NCBI GenBank assembly: GCA_020073525.1
Contig: JAIQFA010000016.1
Span: forward strand, 1-64,000
DNA length: 64,000 nucleotides
Direction of reading: 5' to 3'
Source of the DNA: Terriglobia bacterium
GTDB lineage: Bacteria; Acidobacteriota; Terriglobia; Terriglobales; Acidobacteriaceae
The translations under genes were made by a program, and so were the position numbers. Under the pieces are notes generated by a model that saw nothing but the letters and a program-made list of their open reading frames with translations, did no database searches and had not been told where the DNA came from. Shown here in pieces: positions 44,828 to 56,203 of this stretch; within the stretch, counting starts at the first letter, position 1; each line of letters starts with the position of its first letter.

Positions 44828-45236
44828 TTACGACGTGTGTGGATTTCGCGCCAGCGCGGTGAATTCCCGGTGCTGGCTCACGGCGTCAACCGCCTCCACT
44901 AGATCACGTGCCAGATTCGATTTGACGACGTACCCCCTCGCGCCCGCCGCCAATGCCTCCCGCATCATCTGCGGAGAGTCATGCTGCGTTACGAACAAAA
45001 CCTCGCGTCCCGGAGTCCTCTGCTGGATCAGGCGACAAGCTTCAACGCCATTCATTCGCGGCATGGTGACATCCAGTACTACAACGTCGGGTCGCAGACT
45101 ACTGACCTTCTCCAAGGCTTCGATGCCATCCGACGCCTCCCCCACCACTTCCCACTCTTCTCGCCCTTCTAAGAGAGTTCTCAACCCTTGCCTCACGACC
45201 GGATGATCATCCACCAACAGAATTCGGACCGCCATA
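44828..45236 (-). CDS. Stand-alone receiver domain (NarL-type REC without HTH)
   Basis: 135 residues from ATG 45236. REC domain VRILLVDDHPVVRQGLRTLL, phospho-Asp in VVVLDVTMPRMNG, Lys in GYVVKSNLARDL. Ends shortly after the REC domain (EFTALARNPHTS) where a LuxR HTH would begin. The REC is close to that of the 44071 regulator (GARG-V-KS--ARDLV), so it probably arose by loss of the output domain and may act as a phosphate sink or by protein contact. Confidence 0.87.
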
Positions 45237-45437
45237 ACCGTTACTAGCTCCCCCCGAGGCAGCTTCTTGCAGACCATGGGTGCGGTCTGCGACGAACGTT
45301 GACCCCGTCTGCCGGTGGCGCGCCAGCATACTTGCAAGGCCACGCTACAACCTAAATCAGTGAAGCCCTCTAAAACTAGCATGGTACTACCTGACATCGA
45401 ATACAGGGATTCCTGTATGCCTAGAAAATCGGGAGGT

Positions 45438-45836
45438 CTAACGAGGATGCGAACTGGTTTTCGGGAAATAGGTTTGCCGCCGCAGGAGTGCTTCCACCGC
45501 TCCGACGATGGAGCCCACATCGGATTTCGAGCATACTCCGCGGATCCCCGCTTTTTGGGCTTCCTCCGTCAGTTGGCTGGAAAGATGAATGGTCACCATC
45601 AGGATGGGGATCTTGGGGAAAAGCTGGGAGATTTGCCGAGCGACGTCCAGTCCGTTCAGATCGGGCATTTGGAAATCCAGCAAGATCACGTCCGGCGGGT
45701 TTTCCTTCACTCGCTCCAGCGCTTCACTGCCGGTTCGAGCCTCACCACAGACTTGCCAGGTGTTCTGCAATTCGAGGAGGCCACGGAGATAATGCCGCAC
45801 GGCTGCGTTGTCATCCGCCACAAGAATGCGAACCAT
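45438..45836 (-). CDS. Stand-alone receiver domain response regulator
   Basis: 132 residues, REC only: VRILVADDNAAVRHYLRGLL, phospho-Asp in VILLDFQMPDLNG, Thr in ILMVTIHLS, and Lys in GVCSKSDVGSIV. No output domain. Starts 10 bp after the stop of the nucleotidyltransferase-fold gene on the same strand, so the two are probably co-transcribed. Confidence 0.87.
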   Translation of the reverse strand: MVRILVADDNAAVRHYLRGLLELQNTWQVCGEARTGSEALERVKENPPDVILLDFQMPDLNGLDVARQISQLFPKIPILMVTIHLSSQLTEEAQKAGIRGVCSKSDVGSIVGAVEALLRRQTYFPKTSSHPR

Positions 45837-45846
45837 GTTTCTCCTC

Positions 45847-46968
45847 TTACCAAATGCCCTTACCGCTCCCGGTAAGCTTCAAATCGAGCGCCGCGACCGT
45901 TGCCAGGCCTGGGAGCAAGCTCAAGCGCAACGTGCTTCGAAGCTCTCCATTCAGCAGTAACCGTTTCCATTCCGAACAATACAGACCGACGGCTTGGGGA
46001 AAAATGGGGACTCGCAGAAAATTTCGTTTGAACCGAACCAAGTCATTGCCGAAGCGAGCCTCCTTGGTCACGATCGCCGGCAACGGAAGGCCTTCCCCAC
46101 GATAGGACTTGACGTACTCTGAAACGATGGCCAGATAGGTCGCCAAACCGTCCCACAGGCCAGCCGGTTCGGCCAACGACTTCAAACACCCATAGTTGAC
46201 CGCCCTGGAATCCATCAACCTCGCGTTATCTACGATGTCGCATAGCCGGATATAGAAGTGGCGATACATCCTTTGCAGGGTGCTGATGATCATCCGGTCT
46301 TCGGGTGCGGGCACGCGGAATGTGTACCCGCCGAATTGGTCCGCATGCGCTCGCCCGATCAAGGACTGGGCGATGGCAATCTGTTCACCTGTCTGGCCGA
46401 GCCGCGCGACATGCACCTCCACCAGTTCGGGCAGACCAGGAACGACAAAGTTCCACTTATTCGCCAGCCGGTCCCCCCAACTCCGCTCGGCGATGCGCGC
46501 CTGGAATTGTTCGCGCATGACCGCAACGATGTCGGCGCCATTGGCGTTCGTATAGAGATCAAGGTCGCTGCCGAGGTCAGGCCAGTGGTCGAGAGACTTG
46601 ATCACAATCACATCGCCAGCCTCTGCCAGGGCCTGACAAATGGGGGCGAGGAAAGATAGCGCGTGATCCACACGCGTTTGTTCTTGATTAGAAGCCCGGG
46701 CAATCCATTCAGCCCAGCGTCCCTTTTCCCCGAGCGCGCGATGCAATTTGTGAAATGCGCGGAGGATCACGTGATGGGAGGTTGCCAGAGTCCAGAGTTC
46801 GCTGAAGTCCCTGATGCCGAAGTTGCCCAGAGCTTCGGCGAGCGGCACGATGCCATCGCCCTGTCGGGCTTGGCGGCTCGACCCGTTGGATGGGCTTACT
46901 CCCTCATCCTGCAATAAAGCTCGGGAAAGGAGCGCTAGATATCTGGTGGAATCTTTCATCCTGCTCAT
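45847..46968 (-). CDS. Nucleotidyltransferase-fold protein (PF14907-like)
   Basis: 373 residues. The segment VIVIKSLDHWPDLGSDLDLY has the GSDLDL signature of the nucleotidyltransferase fold, preceded by an all-helical N-terminal region and followed by helices with RMYRHFYIRLCDIVDNARL. This matches the uncharacterised nucleotidyltransferase group often linked to glycan or signalling loci. It lies directly upstream of a single-domain receiver. Substrate unknown. Confidence 0.75.
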   Translation of the reverse strand: MSRMKDSTRYLALLSRALLQDEGVSPSNGSSRQARQGDGIVPLAEALGNFGIRDFSELWTLATSHHVILRAFHKLHRALGEKGRWAEWIARASNQEQTRVDHALSFLAPICQALAEAGDVIVIKSLDHWPDLGSDLDLYTNANGADIVAVMREQFQARIAERSWGDRLANKWNFVVPGLPELVEVHVARLGQTGEQIAIAQSLIGRAHADQFGGYTFRVPAPEDRMIISTLQRMYRHFYIRLCDIVDNARLMDSRAVNYGCLKSLAEPAGLWDGLATYLAIVSEYVKSYRGEGLPLPAIVTKEARFGNDLVRFKRNFLRVPIFPQAVGLYCSEWKRLLLNGELRSTLRLSLLPGLATVAALDLKLTGSGKGIW

Positions 46969-47157
46969 GATTTATTAGGCGTTGCGGTTTGAGGCGACTG
47001 GGCTCGCTTGTATTGCCCTGAGATTCCCTGAACGTAATTCACGTACGCCTAGGGTATGATCAGCGAACCACGGATGTGGACAGCCAGCAGTTTTGGCGGT
47101 GGCAATGGCGCACATGCAGTCTGCCGCAGAGCATGGTCCGTGGCAGAAGGCCCGTAG

Positions 47158-47904
47158 CTAAAGCGCCAGACTTCCGCCGCTGTCGCATGCACTCGGCGTC
47201 CGTTGCACTCTTCTTTTCGGAAACAGCATATCCCGCATCTTGATCTTCGCCTTGTGCAGCTGCGACTTTGAGTTTCCGACGGAGCATTGCAGAAGCTCCG
47301 CGATCTCTTGGTGCTGGTATCCTTCAACCTCGTGCAGGTCGAAGATTTGCCGGCATCCCGCGGGAAGTTCCTCGAGCGCCCGGCGCAGTGCAATGCGGTC
47401 AATCGTGCCGCTCAGCGCAGGATCTGCCATCCCAACTTCACGCTTGAGAGCGGGCGACTCGGCCGATATCGGCTCATCCAGCGACACCACTTGAGGAGCT
47501 TTACGACGGCGTAATTTCATCAGCACGGTGTTCACCGCAATCCGGTACAGCCAGGTCGAAAAGGCAGAATCGCCGCGAAACGAGTTGACGCTGCGGAATA
47601 CCTGCAAAAAGGCTTCCTGAGTTAGGTCTTCCGCGTCCGCCACATCCTTTGTCATCTGCAGGCAAACGGAATATACGCGCTTCATGTGCAACTGGTAGAG
47701 AGTTGCGAATGCCTCTTCGTCGCCGCGCTGCGCGCGTTGAACAAGAGTCGCTTCCGACGCAATTTTCGGGCTTTCGTCTTCTTTCGCAATCGCTTTCACT
47801 AGAGGCAAATCGATCGACGTCGCGGATATCGCACAAGTGGCCACTGTCGTCTCCTTCGATTCAATCAGAAAGGTTTCGTCGGTCTCCGAGGCACTCGGAG
47901 GCAT
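47158..47904 (-). CDS. ECF-type RNA polymerase sigma factor
   Basis: 248 residues. Region 2: QRGDEEAFATLYQLHMKRVY, AEDLTQEAFLQVFRSVNSF and STWLYRIAVNTVLMKLRRRK. Region 4: ELPAGCRQIFDLHEVEGYQH then EIAELLQCSVGNSKSQLHKA. About 45 residues precede region 2. A paralogue with the same features is at 63151. No anti-sigma gene is adjacent; regulation may involve the nearby receivers, but that is a guess. Confidence 0.92.
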   Translation of the reverse strand: MPPSASETDETFLIESKETTVATCAISATSIDLPLVKAIAKEDESPKIASEATLVQRAQRGDEEAFATLYQLHMKRVYSVCLQMTKDVADAEDLTQEAFLQVFRSVNSFRGDSAFSTWLYRIAVNTVLMKLRRRKAPQVVSLDEPISAESPALKREVGMADPALSGTIDRIALRRALEELPAGCRQIFDLHEVEGYQHQEIAELLQCSVGNSKSQLHKAKIKMRDMLFPKRRVQRTPSACDSGGSLAL

Positions 47905-48167
47905 CCGTTTCTTTCGAAAACAACTCTAGCGAAGCGGACGCCCTTGCCCCATCAGGGTGCTCCTGTACTCGATTGTGGAAGTTGCTGTACCCGGAAGGGC
48001 GAGCGAATACCGCAAATTGAACTATTCTCTTAGAGAGGCTGCCACACGATAGATGCCCTAAAGAAGTAACGTGTTTACAGACTAGGAGGCTGTCGAGCCT
48101 AGGGGCATTCGCGCGGACTCGATATGGACCTAACCTGATTGGAAGGTCCAGTGCCAGATTGTCACTA

Positions 48168-49817
48168 CTATTCGATCACAGACATGCTGGAAACAGGGAT
48201 AGACAATTTACGCGCGTCATCCAGCACCGAAGTCGGATCCCGAAGCACTGAACTGGCAGGAATCATGAGTTCAAGGAGTGTACCCGGGTCCGCATTCGTA
48301 AGCCGCAATTCTCCACCAAATTCCCGGGCACGCTGTTTCATGCCGCCAATACCAACGCCCACTTTCTCGGGGCGCATCTCTGCTACTCGCTCATCGATTC
48401 CTTTGCCGTCGTCCAGTACTGACACAACAATGAAGCCATCTTCCTGATGTAGGGAGATCGAGACCTTCCGGGCTTCCGAATGCCGATACACATTGGTCAG
48501 CGCTTCTTGCACAATGCGAAAAACCGCCGTCTCGACTTCCGGTGCCAGCCGCGGAAAGTCGGGTGGTTGGACGTTAAGCAAGGTTTCGATGCCGCTTCGT
48601 TTGGTCATGCCTTCGGCGTACCAGGCAAGCGCCGACAGTAATCCCACCTCATCAAGCAGCGGGGGATGCAGAAGGTGAGACATGGTGCGGACCTGCTGAA
48701 TCGCCCGATCAATAATGCCGCTCGCCTGGCCAATCGCTTCTTGCGGTTGGGATCCCCGGTCGAGAAGCATCCTATCCAGCACCATCTTGGCTACGGCAAG
48801 CTCTTGCCCCAGCCCATCGTGTAGGTCGCGCGCGATGCGGCGGCGTTCCTGATCCTGCGCGGACATGAGGCGCACGGAAAGGCGGCGCAACTCGTCAGTA
48901 CGCTGATCCACCGTCTTTTCCAATTGAACCGTATTCTCACGAATGGATTGTTCCAGCAGCTTGCTGTCGTGAATGTCGGAGCAAGTACCGTACCCTCGCA
49001 CGACTTTTCCACTCTGATCTCGAATCGGCACAGCGCGGGCACGGAACCAACGATAGTTTCCGTCCCTCCCGAGTAAGCGATATTCCACTTCGTAACTCTC
49101 TCCCGATTGCACACACTCCAGCCATCGCTGCCGGCTTCGTTCCCGGTCGTCGGGATGCACGTAATTCCACCAGCCGAAACCAACCGCCGAGCCTGCCGCA
49201 GCGCCGGTATATTCGTAAAAACGATCACTGATATAATTTCTGGCCCCGTCCGGCTGTCTGCTGAAGATGATATCCGGAGCAGTTTGTACGATCGCATCGA
49301 GTTCCTGGTTCTTGGTCGCCAATTCGTAGTTGAGCTGCAAGAGCAGTTCCGCTTTCGCCGCTAATTCCTCGGTTCGCTCCGACACCCGACGCTCCAGATC
49401 GCGGTTGAGGTCTTCGAGCTGCCTGGTTTTTCGGTGCAGGTCCGCAAAAACCCTGACTTTGGCACGGAGAAGTTCTTGAACCACCGGAACGGAGATGTAA
49501 TCGACGGCGCCATGCTCGTATCCCTTGAGCCGGTCGAGATCCGTCAGGTGCACTGCTGAGATGAAGATGATTGCGGTTTTCTGAAAACGTGGATGCTGGC
49601 GGATCATCGTGGCTAATTCGAAACCATCAAGGTCCGGCATGCTGACATCCATCAGCACTATGGCAACGTCAGTCTTCAGCAGAGTTGCGAGCGCCTCCTT
49701 CGCCGACGATGCCTTTATCAGGTTCTCGCCCAGTTCAGCCAGCATGACCTCATAGCTGAGCAGCTTGGCCGGCTGATCGTCGACCATGAGAATATTGACT
49801 CTCTCTCCCTTGCTCAT
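48168..49817 (-). CDS. Hybrid sensor: REC-PAS-HisKA_3 histidine kinase
   Basis: 549 residues, soluble. N-terminal receiver (ILMVDDQPAKLLSYEVMLAE, phospho-Asp in IVLMDVSMPDLDG), coiled coil to about 190, PAS domain (QTAPDIIFSRQPDGARNYIS, GRDGNYRWFRARAVPI), dimerisation/phospho-acceptor with RRIARDLHDGLGQELA, and ATPase with EALTNVYRH and GVGIGGMKQRA. Start at ATG 49817 behind a G7-rich ribosome site. It lies 43 bp downstream of the giant hybrid kinase and is probably co-transcribed. Confidence 0.92.
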   Translation of the reverse strand: MSKGERVNILMVDDQPAKLLSYEVMLAELGENLIKASSAKEALATLLKTDVAIVLMDVSMPDLDGFELATMIRQHPRFQKTAIIFISAVHLTDLDRLKGYEHGAVDYISVPVVQELLRAKVRVFADLHRKTRQLEDLNRDLERRVSERTEELAAKAELLLQLNYELATKNQELDAIVQTAPDIIFSRQPDGARNYISDRFYEYTGAAAGSAVGFGWWNYVHPDDRERSRQRWLECVQSGESYEVEYRLLGRDGNYRWFRARAVPIRDQSGKVVRGYGTCSDIHDSKLLEQSIRENTVQLEKTVDQRTDELRRLSVRLMSAQDQERRRIARDLHDGLGQELAVAKMVLDRMLLDRGSQPQEAIGQASGIIDRAIQQVRTMSHLLHPPLLDEVGLLSALAWYAEGMTKRSGIETLLNVQPPDFPRLAPEVETAVFRIVQEALTNVYRHSEARKVSISLHQEDGFIVVSVLDDGKGIDERVAEMRPEKVGVGIGGMKQRAREFGGELRLTNADPGTLLELMIPASSVLRDPTSVLDDARKLSIPVSSMSVIE

Positions 49818-49860
49818 TGTCCCCCCCGTCGCAAAAACGAAACGCTCTCTGCCACCATGG

Positions 49861-52800
49861 CTATCTGTGGAGCCACATGCGCAGCGATGAGAGTAGTTGC
49901 TCAGTATTGACAGGCTTCGCCAAGTACTCCGACGCACCCGCTCCCAGGCATTTCTCGCGATCGCCCTTCATTGCTTTCGCCGTCAGAGCGATGATGGGAA
50001 GGCGCTGCAAGGAAGCATTCTGCCGGATCACCCGCATGGTTTCGTAGCCGTCCATTTCAGGCATCATGATGTCCATCAGCACAATCGCAACGTCGGGTGT
50101 CGATTCCAGTTTGGCAATTGTTTCCCGGCCTGTTCCGGCGGTGAGCACAGTCATGCCCCGACGCTCAAGCACGCTACTGAGGGCAAAGATGTTGCGCACG
50201 TCATCGTCGACCACTAGCACTTTCTTCCCGACCAGAGCATCGTCAGAGTGGTGCAACCGGTCGAGCATTCTCTGCTTTTCCACGGGAAGGTCGGCCACAA
50301 CGCGATGCAGGAACAACGCTGTCTCGTCGAGCAAGCGTTCAGGGGACTCGACTCCCTTGACCACGACGCTCCGCGCCAGGGTGTGCAAGCGCGCGTCTTC
50401 CTCCGGCGAAAGCTCTTTGCCGGTAAATACTACCACCGGCAGATCGCTGAGTGAGGGAGTGTCGCGGAAACGTTCCAGCACTTCAAAGCCCGACATATCA
50501 GGCAGGCGCAGATCTAGGACGACGCAATCAAAGGACTGCTCGTTAACAGCCTGGACGGCGGCCTCTCCACTGGAGGCGATCATGACATCGATGTCGTCAT
50601 AGCCCAGCAATTCCTTGATGCTGAGTTGCTCGGCCGGATTGTCCTCGACTACCAACAAACGCTTCCGTCGAGGAGCGGCATAATCCTTGATGCGGGTCAA
50701 AGCGTCATCCAAACCCTGTGGGGTAGTTGGCTTGGTCACGAACGAGAAGGCGCCGCGGGCGAGACCATGTTGGCGGTCTTCGTCCAGAGTCAGCATCTGC
50801 ACCGGGATATGCCTCATTGCCGGATCCTGTTTCAGGTGATTCAACACCGTCCAGCCCAGCATGTCGGGCAGGAAGACATCCAACGTCACGGCAGTTGGAT
50901 GGTACTGACGGGCAAGCGCGAGGGCTTCGGCGCCGCGCATAGCCACCAGCACCTTGAATCCCTTGTCGCGCGAGAGGTCCAACAACACACGCGCATAGTG
51001 CGGATCGTCTTCAACTATCAGCAGAATGGCATCGTCGGGTTGCAGATTGTCGCGATCGTCCGGAAGTTTTTCGACCGGATGTTCCACGACCGACAACGGC
51101 ACGGCCGAAGCTGCTGGAGATTTTCGCTCCAGCGCCGCGGCGCTCGACGGACCAACGTAGGTTTGTGGCAAGTAGAGGGTAAACGTGCTGCCACGGCCTG
51201 GCGCACTGCGCAACTGGATTTCTCCGCCAAGCAGGCTGGCCAGTTCGCGGCTGATCGCCAACCCCAGCCCCGTTCCTCCGTACTTGCGGCTCGTGCTGGC
51301 GTCTGCCTGCTGGAAGGCCTCGAAGATGATGCGCTGCTTGTCGAACGGAATACCAATGCCGGTGTCAGCGACCTCGAAGGCGACCACGGTTGCGGCCTTT
51401 CCGAGGATGGGGTGATCCTCGCTCCAACCGCTCTTGGCCACCGACACCGACAAGCGAACACCTCCAAGTTCGGTGAACTTGAACGCATTCGATAACAAAT
51501 TCTTCAACACTTGTTGCAGACGCTTCGAGTCAGTCACCACGCTGCGAGCCAGGTTCGGATCGGTATGCACCTCGAACGTAAGGCGCCGGTTCTCGGCTTC
51601 GTGCCGGAAGGGCCGTTCCACCGTGTCCAGCAGGCTGGCGACGAAGACCTCTTCGGCTTCCACCGACACTGTGCCGGATTCGATCTTCGACAAATCAAGA
51701 ATATCGGTGATCAGGTTGAGCAAGTCTGTCCCGGCGCCGTGAATCGTGCGCGAGAACTCGACCTGTTTCGGCGTAAGGTTTCCATCTGGGTTATCGCTGA
51801 GCTGTTGACCCAGGACGAGGATGCTATTCAGCGGAGTTCGCAGCTCGTGCGACATGTTGGCCAGGAATTCGGACTTGTACTTCGAGGTCAGCGCCAGCTC
51901 TTTGGCCTTCTCTTCCAGAGCGCGGCGAGCCTGCTCGATTTCCTGGTTCTTGCGTTCGACCTCGACGTTCTGTTCGGCGAGTTGCTGCGCTTTTTGCGCT
52001 AGTTGCTCGTTGGTCTGCTGTAATTCTTTCTGCTGCATCTGAAGTTCGGTAGCCAATTGCTGCGACTGCTTCAACAGTCCCTCAGTCTGCATCGTCGCCT
52101 CGATACTGTTAAGCACGATGCCAATACTTGCCGTCAGCTGTTCGAGAAACGCCAGATGGGATGTTGTAAATACACTTAACGTGGCAAGTTCGATTACCGC
52201 CTTGACACGATCTTCGAAGAGTACGGGCAGCACAATGACATTCTGCGGAACCGCTTCAAACAAGCCCGAACGAATGGAAATCGTGTTTGACGGCAATTCC
52301 GAAATCAGCATCCGCCGCTTCTCTGCGGCGCACTGCCCCACCAAGCCTTCGCCTATCTTCAGCCGACGCAGATGACCATCTTCGCCGTCACCGGCAAACG
52401 CAGAGAGGAGCACCATCTCAGCCGATTCCTCTGCCTCCATTTGGTAGATCACGCCTTGTTGCGCGTTGACCAGGGGAGCGAGTTCCGACAGAAGCATGCG
52501 TCCGACGGTTGTCAGATCGCGCTGGCCTTGTAACATTCCCGTGAAGCGGGCAAGGTTCGTCTTCAGCCAGTCCTGCTCGGTGTTTCGATCCGTGGTCAGC
52601 CGGAGGTTGTCGATCATGGTGTTGATGTTGTCTTTCAACTCCGCCACTTCTCCGCTGGCTTCCACTTGAATGGAGCGGGTGAGGTCTCCCTTGGTCACTG
52701 CCGTGGCGACCTCGGCAATAGCTCGCACTTGGTTGGTCAAGTTGTCGGCCAGCAGGTTGACATTGCCCGTGAGATCTTTCCACGTTCCGGCAGCGCCGGG

Positions 52801-55620
52801 GACATTCGCTTGTCCGCCTAGCCGGCCCTCCACGCCGACTTCGCGGGCCACGGTTGTAACTTGGTCCGCGAAGGTCGCCAGGGTGCCGGTCATGTTGTTG
52901 ATTGTTTCCGCGAGAGCGGCGACTTCGCCTTTTGCGTTTACCGTGAGCTTTTGAGTCAGCTCGCCGTTGGCGACGGCGGTCACGACCTTCACAATGCCGC
53001 GTACCTGTTCCGTCAGGTTGGCGGCCATCACGTTCACGTTGTCCGTGAGGTCCTTCCACGTTCCGGCAACGCCCGGCACCTGGGCTTGGCCGCCCAGTTT
53101 GCCTTCCGTTCCGACCTCGCGGGCGACGCGCGTGACTTCGGCGGCGAAGGCGTTGAGCTGGTCCACCATCGTGTTGATGGTGTTCTTGAGTTCGAGGATT
53201 TCTCCCTTCACGTCGACCGTGATCTTGCGCGAGAGATCTCCACGAGCCACAGCCGTGGTTACTTCGGCGATGTTCCGGACCTGCCCTGTTAGGTTGCCGG
53301 CCATCGAGTTCACGGAGTCGGTGAGATCCTTCCAGGTTCCAGCGACGCCGGGGACGTTCGCCTGCCCGCCCAGTCTTCCTTCGCTTCCGACTTCACGGGC
53401 TACGCGCGTCACTTCGCCGGCAAAAGCGTTGAGCTGATCGACCATCGTGTTGATGGTCTCTTTCAGCAGCAGGATTTCGCCGCTGACATTCACGGTAATC
53501 TTCTTCGAGAGGTCACCGCTGGCGATGGCCGTGGAGACTTCGGCGATATTGCGCACCTGACCAGTAAGATTACTGGCCATCGAGTTGACGGAGTCCGTGA
53601 GATCCTTCCATGTGCCACCAACGCCGGGGACTTGCGCTTGGCCACCGAGTTTGCCATCGGTACCCACTTCGCGAGCTACGCGCGTCACTTCTGAGGCGAA
53701 GGAGCGCAACTGGTCCACCATGGTGTTGATGGTGTCTTTGAGCTCCAAGATCTCGCCGCGCACGTCGACCGTAATCTTGCGCGACAGGTCGCCGCGCGCC
53801 ACAGCCATGGATACTTCGGCGATGTTGCGCACTTGGCCCGTGAGATTGCTGGCCATGAAATTCACATTGTCTGTGAGATCCTTCCAAGTACCGGCGACTC
53901 CTGGTACCTGCGCCTGGCCGCCAAGTTTACCCTCGGTGCCCACTTCGCGAGCCACGCGCGTCACTTCGCCCGCGAACGCATTCAACTGGTCCACCATGGT
54001 GTTGATGGTGTTCTTGAGTTCGAGGATTTCGCCTTTTACGTCGACCGTGATCTTGCGCGAGAGATCGCCGCGGGCCACGGCCGTGGTCACTTCGGCAATG
54101 TTGCGCACCTGACCGGTGAGGTTGCCGGCCATTGAGTTCACAGAGTCGGTAAGATCTTTCCACGTGCCCGCCACCCCGGGCACATTCGCCTGCCCGCCTA
54201 GACGGCCTTCGCTCCCCACCTCGCGCGCCACGCGCGTCACTTCTCCGGCGAAACGGTTCAGCTGATCAACCATCGTGTTCAGCGTTTCTTTCAGTTGCAA
54301 AATCTCACCGCGCACGTCGACCGTGATCTTGCGCGACAAATCGCCATTCGCAATCGCAGTTGCCACCTCGGCGATATTGCGAACCTGGCCTGTGAGGTTG
54401 CTGGCCATGAAGTTGACGTTGTCCGTAAGGTCTTTCCAGGTGCCGCCCACGCCGGGGACCTGCGCCTGGCCACCCAGCTTGCCCTCGGTACCGACCTCAC
54501 GCGCCACGCGCGTCACTTCTCCGGCGAACGCATTTAGTTGGTCGACCATGGTGTTGATGGTGTCTTTCAATTCGAGAATTTCGCCTTTCACGTCGACCGT
54601 GATCTTGCGCGATAAATCGCCGCGAGCAACAGCAGTCGTCACCTCGGCAATGTTGCGCACTTGCGACGTCAGGTTGCCGGCCATGGCGTTCACCGAATCG
54701 GTGAGATCTTTCCACGTGCCAGCGACGCCCACGACCACAGCTTGGCCGCCTAGTTTGCCGTCCGTACCGACTTCGCGGGCAACGCGCGTCACTTCCGATG
54801 CAAACGAACGCAGTTGATCCACCATGGTGTTGATGGCTTCTTTGAGCTGGAGAATTTCGCCGCGCACGTCAACGGTGATCTTGCGGGATAGATCGCCGCT
54901 GGCAACCGCCGTTGCTACCTCGGCAATATTGCGCACCTGCCCGGTGAGGTTGCTGGCCATCGAATTGACAGAGTCGGTGAGATCCTTCCAAGTACCCGCC
55001 ACGCCTGGGACCAATGCCTGGCCACCCAGCTTGCCATCGGTGCCTACCTCGCGCGCCACCCGCGTCACTTCCGCGGTGAAGACGCCAAGCTGCTGAATCA
55101 TGGTGTTGACGATGTTGGCGGAGCGCAGAAATTCGCCTTCCAGAGGCCGTCCGTCCACATCAAGACGAACTGTCTGTGTGAGATTGCCTTGAGCGACGGC
55201 AGCGATCGCGCGGGTGACCTCGGCGGTCGGGCGGAGCAAGTCTTCGACCAGCGTGTTGACCGAAACTTCTATGTCACCCCATGCGCCTCTGGCTTCGTGA
55301 AAGCGAAGCCGCTCCCGCGTCCTTCCTTCCTTTCCTACGACTTGCCCAACGCGTTTCAGTTCCTGTGCCATCTGCTGGTCAGCAGCCACGATGGAGTTGA
55401 AGGTGTCGGCGATTTTTCCTTCCAACCCGGTCCATGATCCGGGGAGTCTGACAGAGAAGTCGCCGTCCCGCATGGTCTGCAAACCGGCGAGGATCACGCT
55501 AAGGTCAGGCGAGGCCGAAGGGGGTTCAGCTACCAGGACGGAATTGCCATTACTCTTCCCGTCGGCATGTGATTCGCCGCTGGCAAGCGCGTTCGTCATG
55601 CCTCGGTTGTTTCTCTTCAT
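49861..55620 (-). CDS. Giant soluble hybrid histidine kinase: tandem HAMP array-GAF-HisKA-HATPase-REC-REC-REC
   Basis: 1,919 residues from ATG 55620 (AGGAGA upstream), no TM segment. Residues to about 1,005 hold tandem HAMP-like units of about 92 residues ([20 protein letters not shown], then [19 protein letters not shown]); nine carry GTWKDLT. Then GAF (about 1,045-1,180), a Gln-rich coiled coil, HisKA ([13 protein letters not shown], about 1,255), HATPase, and three receivers starting at about 1,535, 1,657 and 1,802 with intact Asp sites ([31 protein letters not shown]). The layout resembles fungal group III (Nik1-type) osmosensing kinases and their bacterial relatives. Confidence 0.95.
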   Translation of the reverse strand: MKRNNRGMTNALASGESHADGKSNGNSVLVAEPPSASPDLSVILAGLQTMRDGDFSVRLPGSWTGLEGKIADTFNSIVAADQQMAQELKRVGQVVGKEGRTRERLRFHEARGAWGDIEVSVNTLVEDLLRPTAEVTRAIAAVAQGNLTQTVRLDVDGRPLEGEFLRSANIVNTMIQQLGVFTAEVTRVAREVGTDGKLGGQALVPGVAGTWKDLTDSVNSMASNLTGQVRNIAEVATAVASGDLSRKITVDVRGEILQLKEAINTMVDQLRSFASEVTRVAREVGTDGKLGGQAVVVGVAGTWKDLTDSVNAMAGNLTSQVRNIAEVTTAVARGDLSRKITVDVKGEILELKDTINTMVDQLNAFAGEVTRVAREVGTEGKLGGQAQVPGVGGTWKDLTDNVNFMASNLTGQVRNIAEVATAIANGDLSRKITVDVRGEILQLKETLNTMVDQLNRFAGEVTRVAREVGSEGRLGGQANVPGVAGTWKDLTDSVNSMAGNLTGQVRNIAEVTTAVARGDLSRKITVDVKGEILELKNTINTMVDQLNAFAGEVTRVAREVGTEGKLGGQAQVPGVAGTWKDLTDNVNFMASNLTGQVRNIAEVSMAVARGDLSRKITVDVRGEILELKDTINTMVDQLRSFASEVTRVAREVGTDGKLGGQAQVPGVGGTWKDLTDSVNSMASNLTGQVRNIAEVSTAIASGDLSKKITVNVSGEILLLKETINTMVDQLNAFAGEVTRVAREVGSEGRLGGQANVPGVAGTWKDLTDSVNSMAGNLTGQVRNIAEVTTAVARGDLSRKITVDVKGEILELKNTINTMVDQLNAFAAEVTRVAREVGTEGKLGGQAQVPGVAGTWKDLTDNVNVMAANLTEQVRGIVKVVTAVANGELTQKLTVNAKGEVAALAETINNMTGTLATFADQVTTVAREVGVEGRLGGQANVPGAAGTWKDLTGNVNLLADNLTNQVRAIAEVATAVTKGDLTRSIQVEASGEVAELKDNINTMIDNLRLTTDRNTEQDWLKTNLARFTGMLQGQRDLTTVGRMLLSELAPLVNAQQGVIYQMEAEESAEMVLLSAFAGDGEDGHLRRLKIGEGLVGQCAAEKRRMLISELPSNTISIRSGLFEAVPQNVIVLPVLFEDRVKAVIELATLSVFTTSHLAFLEQLTASIGIVLNSIEATMQTEGLLKQSQQLATELQMQQKELQQTNEQLAQKAQQLAEQNVEVERKNQEIEQARRALEEKAKELALTSKYKSEFLANMSHELRTPLNSILVLGQQLSDNPDGNLTPKQVEFSRTIHGAGTDLLNLITDILDLSKIESGTVSVEAEEVFVASLLDTVERPFRHEAENRRLTFEVHTDPNLARSVVTDSKRLQQVLKNLLSNAFKFTELGGVRLSVSVAKSGWSEDHPILGKAATVVAFEVADTGIGIPFDKQRIIFEAFQQADASTSRKYGGTGLGLAISRELASLLGGEIQLRSAPGRGSTFTLYLPQTYVGPSSAAALERKSPAASAVPLSVVEHPVEKLPDDRDNLQPDDAILLIVEDDPHYARVLLDLSRDKGFKVLVAMRGAEALALARQYHPTAVTLDVFLPDMLGWTVLNHLKQDPAMRHIPVQMLTLDEDRQHGLARGAFSFVTKPTTPQGLDDALTRIKDYAAPRRKRLLVVEDNPAEQLSIKELLGYDDIDVMIASSGEAAVQAVNEQSFDCVVLDLRLPDMSGFEVLERFRDTPSLSDLPVVVFTGKELSPEEDARLHTLARSVVVKGVESPERLLDETALFLHRVVADLPVEKQRMLDRLHHSDDALVGKKVLVVDDDVRNIFALSSVLERRGMTVLTAGTGRETIAKLESTPDVAIVLMDIMMPEMDGYETMRVIRQNASLQRLPIIALTAKAMKGDREKCLGAGASEYLAKPVNTEQLLSSLRMWLHR
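52600..55110. repeat. Tandem array of about 276-bp units encoding the HAMP repeats
   Basis: The motif ACCATGGTGTTGATGG or a near variant recurs near 53163, 53440, 53718, 53993, 54270, 54546 and 54822, a 276-277-bp period. A higher-order pattern is also visible: a three-unit block is duplicated, so units four and seven (both with [11 protein letters not shown]) and their neighbours are nearly identical. This implies recent expansion by unequal recombination. Confidence 0.85.
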
Positions 55621-55882
55621 CGCGATCTCCTGGAGGGAAGGAGGGCCCATTCCGATTGGATCAACAAACCGTGGGCATTTGTCTGTAGCACCCGGCGAGC
55701 GAACACACCGCCGAAATCAGGGTCAAACCAAAACATTTGTTGAATGCGTCCCAAAGGAATTGCGGGCTAAACATGATGTGTTTATCACGATCAACTTCGG
55801 ACTGACTCTAGGGTATTTACTGTAGTAGGAGCTATAGCAATCCCGGGGTTCCGGGCGAATCGAAATGGCTGACTTTTCGCTG

Positions 55883-56140
55883 CTATTCCTCGTCTTCCGC
55901 GTCATCCTGTGGGACCGTGGCATCACGTGGCGCCTCGACCGTTACCTCGACTTCCGCCCCGAGTTTGAGCCGCACCTTGTCGCCGTTCTCATCGGTCAGA
56001 GCGTTCTCGATTCGAATTTCTCGATACAAGTCATCGGCTCCTTCGATCGAGATCTGTGCCTTCTCAGGATCATCCGGAGTGATCGGTTTAATGATCTTTT
56101 CGACCGTTGCAGGGAGCGTAGTGCTCGGTTTCTCTTTCAT
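55883..56140 (-). CDS. Small acidic hypothetical protein
   Basis: 85 residues. Contains PATVEKIIKPITPDDPEKAQ, ISIEGADDLYREIRIENAL and a core VRLKLGAEVEVTVEAP, then an acidic tail QDDAEDEE. No signal peptide, so probably cytoplasmic. GAGG precedes the ATG. The strand-turn-strand pattern is compatible with a small beta fold, but no family is recognised. Confidence 0.65.
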   Translation of the reverse strand: MKEKPSTTLPATVEKIIKPITPDDPEKAQISIEGADDLYREIRIENALTDENGDKVRLKLGAEVEVTVEAPRDATVPQDDAEDEE

Positions 56141-56203
56141 AGGGGCCTCGGGAACGTGCAGCGCAGCACAACCATCATGCCCGCAGTAGAATTCATCGCT
56201 CGC

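Noticed and set aside
50626-51495. Plus-strand frame opposite the giant kinase
   Set aside because: Complement of receiver and ATPase domains.
52600-55110. Possible CRISPR-like array
   Set aside because: The 276-bp period is continuous coding repeat (HAMP units), not short repeats with unique spacers.
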